Assembly (NCBI GenBank): GCA_016946835.1
Contig: JACVTC010000751.1
Span: 1-10,271 of the forward strand
DNA from: Neocallimastix lanati (nom. inval.)
Taxonomy: Eukaryota > Neocallimastigomycota > Neocallimastigomycetes > Neocallimastigales > Neocallimastigaceae
Length of the DNA stretch: 10,271 nucleotides
Reading direction: 5' to 3'
Both the position numbers and the translations under genes were made by a program. The notes beneath the pieces were generated by a model, which was not told the origin of the DNA, did not search any database, and saw nothing but the letters and a program-made list of their open reading frames with translations. Positions 1 through 6,932 of this stretch are shown piece after piece. Position 1 is the stretch's first letter. Each line of letters starts with the position of its first letter.

Positions 1-921
1 AGTGCAGAGAGGAGCAGTAACTTTTGCAAAGTCCTTAATAAAATTTCTATAATATCCAATGGCTCCTAAAAATGATCGAAGTTCATGAATGTTAGAGGGA
101 GCCTTCCATTCTTTAATAGCTTCAACTTTGTTTTCCAATGGACTTAAACCTTCTGAGGATACTTTATGTCCAAGTACTTCTACTTCAGTTTGCATGAAAG
201 AACACTTTTCGATATTGATTTTTAACTTATGTTCCTTGAATATTTCTAAGACTTGTTTAAGATGTTCTAGGTGTTCTTCTTCAGTTCTTGAGTAGATTAA
301 AATATCATCGATAAAGTTATATACGCATTTTCCTATTAAGGGAAATAGTATACGGTTCATTTCTCTTTGGAATGTAGCTGGAGCACCTGTTAAACCGAAG
401 GGCATTACCTTGAATTGGTAGTTTCCGAACTTAGTTGTAAAGGTAGTGATTTCAACACTATCATCATCCATTAATATTTGATGATAACCGGAATAAAGAT
501 CTAATGTTGAGAAGATTTTTGCTCCATCTAAGCTATCAAAAATTTCCTCAATATTTGGTAAAGAATAAGAATCCTTCTTAGTTGCTTCATTTACTTTCCT
601 ATAGTCAATACACAGGCGCCATTTACCGTTCTTTTTAGGCACAAGTACTACTGGTGATGACCATTCTGAACATGAAGGTTCAATTAATCGTTTATATATG
701 AGTTTGGTTAATTCTTCTTTTAAGATATCTGTTTTTAATTTACTAAGTCGATAAAATTTTTGTTTAATAGGTTTAACTCCTTCCTTAAGAATAATTTTGT
801 GTGGTGATAAATCTGAAGGTGTTAATTCTTCAGAAGAAGTTGCAATTATATCAATATATTCTTCAAGTAATTTAGTAATAGCTTCTCTATAATTTGAATT
901 AATTGTACTTTGAAAACTGTG
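1..921 (-). CDS. Ty3-type reverse transcriptase domain of Pol, partial at the left edge
   Basis: This block has 307 codons without a stop and runs off the window. The catalytic domain copies element RNA into DNA in the cytoplasmic particle. Counting from the codon at 919-921, the fingers contain SSPVVLVPKKNGKWRLCIDY, the first catalytic Asp is D141 in STLDLYSGYHQ, and the palm has MPFGLTGAPATFQ. The catalytic pair is D205-D206 in the box NFIDDILIYS, and the thumb/connection has RSFLGAIGYYRNFIKDFA. These are the expected Ty3/gypsy motifs in order, and the catalytic Asp residues I can identify are present. RNase H and integrase should follow beyond position 1. There is no proper start: the domain should be made as part of Gag-Pol, but its frame differs by one base from the protease frame, with a 76-base overlap at 846-921. 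It is remarkably clean compared with the broken Gag upstream. Confidence 0.93.
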
Positions 922-1394
922 TCATATATATATTTTATGGGTGGTAATCCTTCAATCGTTTTCAATTGTTGCTTAGCTTCTTGGTGATTCAATGCTTTGA
1001 TTACACATAATAATTTTTCTTCGTCATCATATTCATTATTAATAGGTGCAATTTCTTCAATTAAACCTTGATCATTAAATCGACAAAGACTATATCTAAT
1101 TGGATGTATAAATAACTGGTTATCAATTTGAGTTTTGAGGTTGATTAATATATCATAGAATGGATCCTCCTTGTCTATAATTCTACACGTAACAAGTAGT
1201 TCTAGTTCATTAATTTTTACGGGAACTTTGATTAACACATCTTCTGAGTAATCATCATTCATCGTTGCTAAACGTATTCGTCCTGCACTAACTCCTATAG
1301 GTTCATACTGATAAGGTAATTTATCTAAAAATTGCTTTGTGATAATACTTAAGTTGCTACATGAATCTATTAAAGCCTTACCACGAAACTCCAT
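846..1394 (-). pseudogene. Retropepsin-like protease segment of element A Pol
   Basis: This open block of 182 codons is an internal piece of Gag-Pol; its first ATG is not a true start. It begins at the active-site strand, GKALIDSCSNLSII, with the would-be catalytic Asp at codon 10 (1365-1367). Retropepsins normally have Asp-Ser/Thr-Gly; here the third residue is Cys. A second family-like strand, PFYDILIN, lies about 70 residues later, followed by a linker toward reverse transcriptase containing EEKLLCVIKALNHQEAKQQL. The protein aligns well with element B at 5060-5460. The upstream block runs in another frame and ends at 1378; one extra T in a three-T run (AAA at 1386-1388 on the plus strand) explains the break. 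The assignment rests on position between Gag and reverse transcriptase and on the ALID-type motif; activity is doubtful. Confidence 0.72.
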
Positions 1395-2085
1395 CTACTA
1401 TTACATCAACCATAGCAATATCATCTTCTTGTGGTTCATGATGTTTACTTTTATATGTATGATCTATATTGTTCGTTATTATTGTAGTAGCACACATATT
1501 ATCCACTGCACCTGAAATTTTAGTATTATTCTTTTCTAATTTAAGTCCTTGTGATACTTGAGACCGTATCTTTGGAGCAACGTCCAATAATTGTCCAAAT
1601 GTAATATTGCAATTACTGGAGTTTAAATCTTTGATCACGTCATAACTATCACAATCAGTTTGCATTTGTATTCTTTTTGGAATTCTAGTTGGCATAATTT
1701 CAGTTGACTTTTCTGATGATTTTTCTTGAATTAATTTTTTTAAAGTTTGTTTAGAATTATTTCCTTCCTGAGAAGTTTCTTCATTAACAATATTAACAAT
1801 ACTATTTTTATTATTTTCCACAGAAGTACTAGTACTAGCTCTTTCCTTATCTCTTAGCTCTTTCTCAATCCTCTTTTCTTTCTCTATTCTGGGTTGAGCC
1901 ATAATCGAAGGATGTAATTGAGTTGTTGGCTTTTTGACTGGTCGCGATGTTCCCCTTAATTGATTTTCTTTTTGTTTTCGTAAACCTGGAGTAACTATTG
2001 GCTTAGGATCATCTCTTAGACTACGGTGAACCCTCTTTCCTCTTTGGTCACTAGTCTCTTCATCTTTAGGATTTTGCCTTTCTCT
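1378..2085 (-). pseudogene. Basic/charged linker between Gag knuckle and protease, element A
   Basis: This frame is open from 2085 down to 1378, 235 codons before its stop. The ATG at 1900-1902 is internal and has no support as a start. The first part is basic and Pro-rich (VHRSLRDDPKPIVTPGLRKQ). A highly charged stretch follows, RIEKEKRIEKELRDKERAS, that could form a short helix or coiled coil. The last part has FGQLLDVAPKIRSQVSQGL, a motif I associate with the region just before the protease in Ty3-type polyproteins, and then DDIAMVDVIVDGV, which leads into the protease active-site strand in the next frame. Element B has a clear counterpart at 5435-6100, with matching SLKDNPRPIATP, AQLLDVSPKVK and DDIAMVDIVVDG. 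No enzymatic function is visible in this part. Confidence 0.7.
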
Positions 2086-2330
2086 TTATAACGTTTACTA
2101 AGTAATCCAATTCTTTGGAACCATCCGACTCATCATCAAAATCTTCGTAATAATCCGTAGTAGTACCTTCTTGGAAATCAGCAATTTCTTCATAATCATC
2201 ATCTTCTTTTAAGTCAACTGTTTTGGGACGATGGCAGACCTGAAGCAATTTTTTTGACGATGGGAGTGCTTCTACTCCCTTTTAGTGGTTTTAAATAATT
2301 TTCATAAACTTCTTGCGGTTATTTTCCAAT
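2066..2330 (-). pseudogene. Acidic linker downstream of the Gag zinc knuckle, element A
   Basis: The piece at 2066-2248 is strongly acidic (LKEDDDYEEIADFQEG, then YYEDFDDESDGSKELDYL) and ends with the basic VIKRKAK. Just upstream, in another frame (about 2245-2320), is YLKPLKGSRSTPIVKKIASG. Element B at 6089-6397 has the same succession: a Lys-rich part with IVNKIAS, an acidic part rich in Glu and Ser, then a basic AIKRKK. At least two frameshifts, near 2300 and 2250, separate the parts in element A, and another near 2070-2085 separates it from the basic linker. It is a spacer of the Gag-Pol polyprotein with no recognisable domain. Confidence 0.6.
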
Positions 2331-2337
2331 ATAGAAT

Positions 2338-2576
2338 TTAATTTAGGACAGTTTTCGTTTGGTATGTCCTTCATTGCTACAAAACCAGCAAGTACTAATT
2401 TTCATTTCTTTCATCTTGTTAGTGAGATTTTCTATAGATACATTTTTGTGGTTTTTGGTTGTTAAAATCATTTGAAATGTTCTTATTAAAATTACTTTTA
2501 GAGTTAAGGAGATTGTAACGAGTCTTATCATAATATTCAGTACTATTTTTAATAGATAAACGATCAACTTTTTCAA
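2338..2576 (-). pseudogene. C-terminal Gag segment with CCHC zinc knuckle, element A
   Basis: The piece contains STCWFCSNEGHTKR, the first three ligands of a CX2CX4HX4C zinc knuckle (C63, C66, H71 of the open stretch; about 2364-2390). The fourth ligand, in a following CPKL, is read only in another frame, because one extra A in a four-A run (TTTT at 2352-2355 on the plus strand) shifts the frame. Zinc knuckles of this type bind element RNA during packaging. The N-terminal part of this open stretch is out of frame with the real protein: between about 2452 and 2570 the homologous frame reads KVDRLSIKN and SNFNKN, matching KVDRIIPK and SNFNKK in element B. So frameshifts near 2576, 2452 and 2355 break this short region three times. 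Confidence 0.72.
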
Positions 2577-3199
2577 GCTATAGCGAATGCTTTGGTAATA
2601 GAAATATTGTCTTTAAGCATAACCTTTCTCCATGCGTCAGGATTATTGGTTAAGGAATCTGCATAATCTAAAATACTAATTTTTCTTCTTCTCTTTTATC
2701 CAATTTATGGTACAAAGATCTATAACGGACATTAAAATCTTTAACTTTCTCGTTCTTCTTTATTTTCATGGAACGCAATTCTCGTAACAAGTTGGTTTGA
2801 TCTTCTTTAAGTCCATAGAAAGTCTTCAGATGATTTATGATTTCATCAAGGCTTGGGTAGGTGGTAGTAGATTCACTTTCTTCATCATCTTCTCCTTCAC
2901 TATCGCTATCGAAATCAGAATCTTCATCTTCAGTAAGGTCATTTCCATCTTCTAGTTCTTGGATAATTTCTCTTGGTTCTCCAGAAGCCGTTAATATACA
3001 AGCAGTAAAAATAGTTTCAGGATCCTTGATATGTTGGTATTTTATCCATGCCTTTAACTCATTTGCCCAGGAGTTGATGTCAAGGTTTTGTTTAGTAAGC
3101 TTTTCAAAATCTTTTAATTCTTTCTTTAATTCTCTGAAGCTAAGCTTACTTTCTGGAGTACTCTCTGTTGGAGTACTGGAAGTACTGGATTGTTCTCAT
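2576..3199 (-). pseudogene. Gag N-terminal and core (capsid-like) region, element A
   Basis: The frame is open from 3195 to 2671. It reads a Ser/Thr-rich start (STSSTPTESTPES), then FRELKKELKDFEKLTKQN, then WIKYQHIKDPETIFTACIL. A very acidic stretch follows (LTEDEDSDFDSDSEGEDDE), and then the Gag core signature FYGLKEDQTNLLRELRSMKI with DFNVRYRSLYHKL. The latter resembles the retrotransposon Gag family. After a frameshift near 2690 the core continues as ISILDYADSLTNNPDAW down to about 2576, where TGA ends that frame. The ATG at 3197-3199 lies where element B has its ATG, but it is followed directly by AGAACAATCC, whereas element B continues ATG TCA GAA. Two missing bases put the ATG out of frame with the rest. 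Gag would build the virus-like particle; this copy could not do so as it stands. Confidence 0.8.
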
Positions 3200-3685
3200 A
3201 AAATAAAATTTATTGTATCTATAGAATGCTAAACCTCGTAATGTATAAATTGTTATAAAAAAGTAAAAATAAAAAAAATTAAAAAAAAATAAATCTTTTA
3301 ACTAATAAAATTATTAATTATTTATTATTATTAATCACTTATTAAATTATAATAATCGTGCAATCTGATAGTACACACTGTCTGACGTGCAGCTTACCTC
3401 TTGAAAGGTGTCATGCCACGCGTGTGCCACGGTTACTATTTTCAATATAAAAAATAGCAGTCCAGAGCCTACTAGCCCAATTACTATGTAGGATAAACTT
3501 AACCCGGAAATCTATGCACGAATATTAGTTTAATTTAATATTAATTAATATTTTTAACAATTAATAATAATTAGTTAAAAATATAAAAATTGTTTTCTTT
3601 TTTAAAAAAAATATTTGTTTTATTAGAAAAAATTATTTATTAATATTATAATTTTATCCCCAATGTATTAATTTATTGTTATATT

Positions 3686-3721
3686 CCCCGATATCTCCAC
3701 CAATTTTTCATGGTATGGTTC
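3686..3721. repeat. Dispersed 36-bp motif, copy 1 (primer-binding-site-like on the minus strand)
   Basis: It matches 9304-9339 at 30 of 36 aligned columns (5 mismatches, one gap), sharing CCCC, ATATCTCC, CCAA, TTTT, ATG and GGTTC in order. On the minus strand both read TGG-N-GGAGATA-TYGGGG. That is the shape of a sequence complementary to a tRNA 3' end: CCA, a discriminator base, seven acceptor bases, then T-stem. It lies 487 bases upstream of the element A ATG in the right orientation. No canonical LTR end (CA) directly precedes it, so the interpretation stays open. Confidence 0.45.
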
Positions 3722-4442
3722 ATATAATTTTAGGAATATAATAATAATTAACACAAATAATAAAATTACAATAAAAAAAAAATAATTTGTTTTAAAATCA
3801 ATATTTATTTATTTAAATTTATAAAAGAAAAATAATAATATAATTATTTATTTAATAAAAAGAAAGTTATTGATTATATTTTATTTCACTAAAATTACAT
3901 GTATTTATATTTTTTTATCAATTAAAATTTGTAAAGCCTAACTATTTTTTTAATAAACTAATTACTAATTATTTTTATAAATAAAACATTTAAATTGAAA
4001 TTGAATTATTATTTTAGTTAATAATATTATTGTTATAAATAGTAGTTATATATTATTGAATTATTAATTATTTAATAATAGTTTAATACTAATATATATA
4101 AAATAAAAATAAAGAGATTATACAGAATATTTTATTGTGGTTTAGTTAAATTTAGTAATTAAAAATAAATTTAAATTGATAACGAAAATTTTAATAACTA
4201 ATTAAATAGATTTGATTATTTCAATATAACATAATACAAAAGAAATATAATATTAATATATTAAGTGGGCAAGGACAATATTCTTGGCTAAAGATTTTTA
4301 ATACATTATAATGGAATCGGATCGATAATTCAAAAAGGAATTATAAGTTAATTAGTGATTTATTAACTTAAGATTTCTATTTAGTAATATTTGAAGAATA
4401 TTGGAAAGTTCCAATTATATAGAATAGAATAATCTATAAGGT

Positions 4443-4464
4443 TAGAATAATTTATATTATTCTA
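4443..4464. repeat. Perfect 22-bp palindrome (9-bp arms, 4-base loop)
   Basis: TAGAATAAT at 4443-4451 is the exact inverse of ATTATTCTA at 4456-4464, with TTAT between. Another palindrome, ATTGGAA-AG-TTCCAAT, is at 4400-4415. In such AT-rich DNA the second could be chance; the 9-bp one is less likely to be. Function unknown. Confidence 0.5.
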
Positions 4465-4510
4465 GCACAATTAGTATTATTTGTTCATTCTGTATTAAAA
4501 TTCGTAAAAA

Positions 4511-4577
4511 GGAAATTTTGGTATAGCGGTTAGAGCTATAGCCATGGATCGAATTACTCGAGTTCGACTCACACTTA
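4511..4577 (+). ncRNA. tRNA-like sequence with Pol III A-box and B-box, possible SINE head
   Basis: TGGTATAGCGGTTAGA (4519-4534) fits the tRNA D-arm/A-box pattern, and GAGTTCGACTC (4560-4570) fits the T-arm/B-box pattern, at about the spacing seen in tRNA genes. A full cloverleaf does not form: the T stem pairs poorly and the acceptor arms do not match. Instead GGTATAGC (4520-4527) and GCTATAGCC (4535-4543) can pair as an imperfect hairpin. It is therefore a decayed tRNA gene or a tRNA-derived SINE head. The A tract at 4935-4957 on the same strand would be a fitting tail about 360 bases downstream. Confidence 0.5.
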
Positions 4578-4621
4578 TTTTAAATTTTAATTATTTTATT
4601 TTCATTGTTCTAGACAATTCC

Positions 4622-4642
4622 TTCTGTATTTTCTTTACAGAA
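4622..4642. repeat. Hairpin with 7-bp perfect stem
   Basis: TTCTGTA (4622-4628) and TACAGAA (4636-4642) are perfect inverse copies around a 7-base loop. A second small hairpin, ATTGT-TCTAG-ACAAT, lies at 4604-4618. Both are just downstream of the tRNA-like sequence and could be part of the same retroposon body. Confidence 0.4.
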
Positions 4643-4843
4643 TTTCATAGAAATTTTTAATTATTAAAATAATTTTATTCTATTTTATTCCTTTTATCTA
4701 TTAATTTCTATTTTTACGGTTAAATTCAGTTTTGAAAGAATTTTCTAAAATTTTGAAGATTCGAAATTTTACAAAAAAACTGTTTTTCCGAAAAAATATA
4801 AATATGAGTAAATTTTTCGTTAAAAATATTTTCTTCGTGCTTT

Positions 4844-4908
4844 TATTAATTGATTAATTAATAATAAATAATTTGATATATTACAATATTAATTGATTAA
4901 TTAATAAT
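4844..4908. repeat. 22-bp exact direct repeat, 43 bases apart
   Basis: The same 22 bases, starting TATTAATTGATTAATT and ending AATAAT, occur at 4844-4865 and 4887-4908. The sequence is low in complexity, but the two copies are identical. It looks like a local tandem duplication of a 43-base unit whose remainder has diverged. Confidence 0.55.
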
Positions 4909-4934
4909 TAAATATTTTATATAAATTTATCTTT

Positions 4935-4957
4935 AAAAAAAAAAAAAAAAAAAAAAA
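4935..4957 (+). repeat. Poly-A tract of 23 bases
   Basis: This is an uninterrupted run of A, the longest homopolymer in the window. It sits between the tRNA-like sequence and the truncated end of element B. It may be the tail of a retroposon inserted in the plus orientation. I saw no clear target-site duplication around 4511-4957. Homopolymers of this length are also prone to sequencing error. Confidence 0.6.
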
Positions 4958-5059
4958 TTTAATAAAACAATTTCTTACAAAACATTTTTTTACTTATTAT
5001 TAATATTCAGTGTTGCCTATTGTTTTTTTCCTATTTGAGTGTCCCTCTCGTTACTAAGG

Positions 5060-5679
5060 TATAGCTTTTAATACACACATTAATTTTTCTTCTTCATCAT
5101 AAGGGTTTTTAATTGGGGTTATCACATCAATAAGTCCATTATCATTCATATAACAGAGACTATACAATATTGGATGGATAAATAATTTATAATCTACTAA
5201 AGTTTTTAATAAGAATATCATAGAAAGGGTCTTCTTTATCGACTACTCTAAATTTAGCTATCATTTCAAAGTTATTAATTTTAAGGGAATTTGGACAATG
5301 TAATCTTCTGAGTATTCTTCATTTTGGGTAGCTAATCGAATTCTACCGCAACTAACATCGATAGGTTCATAAGTTGTAGGAAGTTTATCCAAAAATTGCT
5401 GTGTTACGATATTAAGATTACTACAGAAGTCCATTAAAGTTTTTCCTTTCACTCCATCTACCACAATATCTACCATTGCGATATCATCTTCATTAGGTTC
5501 TATATTCTTACTCTTATATGTATGATCAATATTATTTACTAAGATAGTCGTAGCACAAACATTGTCTACAGCACCAGAAATTTTCGTTTGATCTTTTTCA
5601 AATTTTAAGCCTTGTATGACTTTAGTCTTTACCTTTGGAGACACATCTAGTAGTTGGGCTAGGGTAATATTATATTACA
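5060..5679 (-). pseudogene. Retropepsin-like segment of element B
   Basis: The main open piece, 5261-5644, reads KVIQGLKFEKDQTKISGAV, then DDIAMVDIVVDGV, then the active-site strand KTLMDFCSNLNIV. The expected Asp is at 5429-5431, followed by Phe and Cys where retropepsins have Ser/Thr and Gly. The frame shifts at a four-T run (5279-5282 on the plus strand), then reads VVDKEDPFYDILI, and shifts again at a five-T run (5203-5207), then reads KLFIHPILYSLC and DEEEKLMCVLKAI before TAG. At the upstream end a duplicated TATTA (5668-5677) breaks the frame between CNI and LAQLLDVSPKVK. Homology to element A is continuous across all these breaks. Confidence 0.7.
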
Positions 5680-6100
5680 TTTGATGTTATTCAGATTTTC
5701 TATAACATCATAAGGTTTTTGATTCGCAATCATTTGAAGAATTCTTGGTACTCTTGCAGTTTTAGTTGTAGAAGACTTATTAATTTTATCATTCACCAAT
5801 TTTGTTAAAGTTTGTTCTGTTTTATTATCAGGAGTATTATCTGAAGTAATATCAATAATATTATTAGTTTCTGATTCGTCAATTTCAATAGTATAAACTT
5901 GTTTTTTCGAAGTATTACCTCGTTCTTTATCACGTAGCTCTTTTTCTTTTCTTTTCCTTATTAATTAAAGGTTGCGTAAGTATTGATGGGTGGATCTGAC
6001 TCCGAGTTGGTTTTTGCTTTGGGTTTTCCATTAATTCATTTTCTTTTTCTTTCTTAATGCAGGTGTTGCAATTGGTCTAGGATTATCTTTAAGACTTTGA
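5680..6100 (-). pseudogene. Basic/charged linker of element B
   Basis: The pieces read, from high to low coordinates, IHQSLKDNPRPIATPALR, SQIHPSILTQPLINKEKKRK and, further on, TLTKLVNDKINKSS and ARVPRILQMIANQKPYDVIENL. They match the element A linker (RSLRDDPKPIVTPGLR, LHPSIMAQPRIEKEKR, DSYDVIKDL). Several A/T runs, such as AAAGAAAAAGAAAATG near 6040-6056, coincide with frame changes. It is a polyprotein spacer with no known enzymatic motif. Confidence 0.55.
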
Positions 6101-6397
6101 TGTATTTCTTTCCTGTACTAGATTCATGTTTGTCATCTTTTTTCGTTTAATTGCAGCACATAAATAACTTTCATTTTCTTCTAAGTCAGATTCACTTGAT
6201 TTTTCAGTATGAAGTTCTTCTTCATTTTCTGATTCTGATTCCATACTTATTACTTCTTGAAGGTGATTTTGTTGTGGTTCTTCTAAGGCTGATTGAAATT
6301 TGATTGAAGCAATTTTATTGACTATGATAATGATTCTTCTCTCTTTTAGTGATTTAAATTTTATTTTCGAAATATTCTTTGTGATTTTTGTAAACAA
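6089..6397 (-). pseudogene. Gag/Pol acidic linker of element B
   Basis: This 102-codon open piece begins directly after the Gag stop. It has a Lys/Ile-rich start (FKSLKERRIIIIVNKIAS) and then Ser/Glu-rich parts (SMESESENEEEL, SSESDLEENESYL). It ends with a basic AIKRKK, the same succession as element A at 2066-2330. Its first ATG, near 6397, is probably not a true start, because element A shows the homologous protein continuing from the zinc knuckle. Confidence 0.55.
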
Positions 6398-6401
6398 TCG
6401 C

Positions 6402-6932
6402 TTAAAGCTTAGGACAGTTATTCTGATAATGACCTTTTTCCGTACAGAAGAAATATGTACTAATAGTTAAGTTTTTCATTCGTTTTGTTAGATCTTCAAC
6501 ATCAGAATCTTTTACTGGCTTTCTTGGTTCTGAAAAAGATTTCAGTTTAAATTTCTTTTTATTAAAGTTGGAAGGCTTATTGTAGTTAGGATAAGTATTT
6601 TTGTCTGAATCATAAGCAATTTTAGGAATAATTCTATCTACTTTCTCTGCTATTTCACAGGCTTTATTGAGAGAAATATTATCCTTAAGAGAAACTCTTT
6701 TCCATGCCTCATTATTATTTTGTAATGAGTCGGCATAGTCTAATACACTAATTCGTTTTCTTCTTTTAATATCCAACTTGTGGTAAAGAGTTCTGTAGCG
6801 TATATTAAAATCTTTCCCTTTTTCGTTCCTTTTAATTTTAAGTGTACGAAGTTCTCTGAGTAGAACATTTTGATCTTCTTTTAGGCCATAGAATTTTTCT
6901 AATTCATCCACAATTTTGTCTAAACTTATGAG
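6402..6932 (-). pseudogene. Gag core with degenerate zinc knuckle, element B
   Basis: Open from 6932 to 6402, this is the longest intact Gag piece in the window. It reads SLDKIVDELEKFYGL, KEDQNVLLRELRTLKIKR, DFNIRYRTLYHKL, then ISVLDYADSLQNNNEAW, KACEIAEKVDR, a basic Lys/Phe-rich tract (SNFNKKKFKLK) and a knuckle-like YFFCTEKGHYQNNC at 6414-6455. The first Cys of the CCHC pattern is replaced by Tyr, while Cys, His and Cys remain. The stop follows CPKL directly. Upstream Gag is in another frame, with the switch near 6930. The core matches element A at 2577-2830 and resembles the retrotransposon Gag family. Gag would form the particle shell and package RNA, although loss of a zinc ligand suggests weakened RNA binding. 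Confidence 0.82.

Larger units (their letters stand above)
1..3260 (-). mobile_element. Ty3/gypsy-like LTR retrotransposon, element A (5' part, runs off the left edge)
   Basis: Read on the minus strand, the domain order is Gag start, Gag core, CCHC knuckle, acidic linker, basic linker, retropepsin-like domain and reverse transcriptase. This is the Ty3/gypsy order. RNase H, integrase and the 3' LTR are not in the window. About 60 bases upstream of the Gag ATG resemble the same stretch upstream of element B: both contain TATACATTAC and then CAATAAATT before the ATG. That supports common descent and places the 5' end at or beyond 3260. I could not define LTR ends or a certain primer-binding site. 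The reading frame changes about ten times between 3199 and 905, mostly at or near short A/T runs, so this copy is probably dead as a whole. Confidence 0.88.
3261..4510. other. AT-rich noncoding DNA with one GC-rich island (about 3355-3525)
   Basis: I see no gene here on either strand. Most of it is A/T runs and TTAATAATTA-type sequence. One island at about 3355-3525 stands out, with 29 of 60 bases G or C in 3361-3420. It contains CCACGCGTGTGCC and a small hairpin, CTATTTT (3436-3442) with AAAATAG (3451-3457). It lies 150-330 bases upstream of the element A Gag ATG and may be part of its leader or 5' LTR. I found no matching second copy in the window to prove that. Confidence 0.5.

Noticed and set aside
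89-295. Plus-strand open frame of 68 codons
   Set aside because: It lies antisense to conserved reverse transcriptase motifs, has no domain and is explained as a shadow frame.
846-921. Programmed -1 frameshift with a slippery site
   Set aside because: No X XXY YYZ heptamer in the protease frame was found in the overlap. It is kept only as a low-interest observation.
2861-3232. Plus-strand open frame of 123 codons, Ser-rich
   Set aside because: It is the antisense of the acidic Asp/Glu-Ser stretch of element A Gag; the Ser runs come from reading GAA/GAT codons backwards.
4511-4577. Functional tRNA gene
   Set aside because: The acceptor and T stems do not pair and no anticodon arm is clear, so only a tRNA-like remnant is claimed.
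3200-5060. Complete 5' LTR of element A with TG...CA ends
   Set aside because: I could not find a matching second copy in the window or convincing ends; the 3' LTR lies beyond the left edge.
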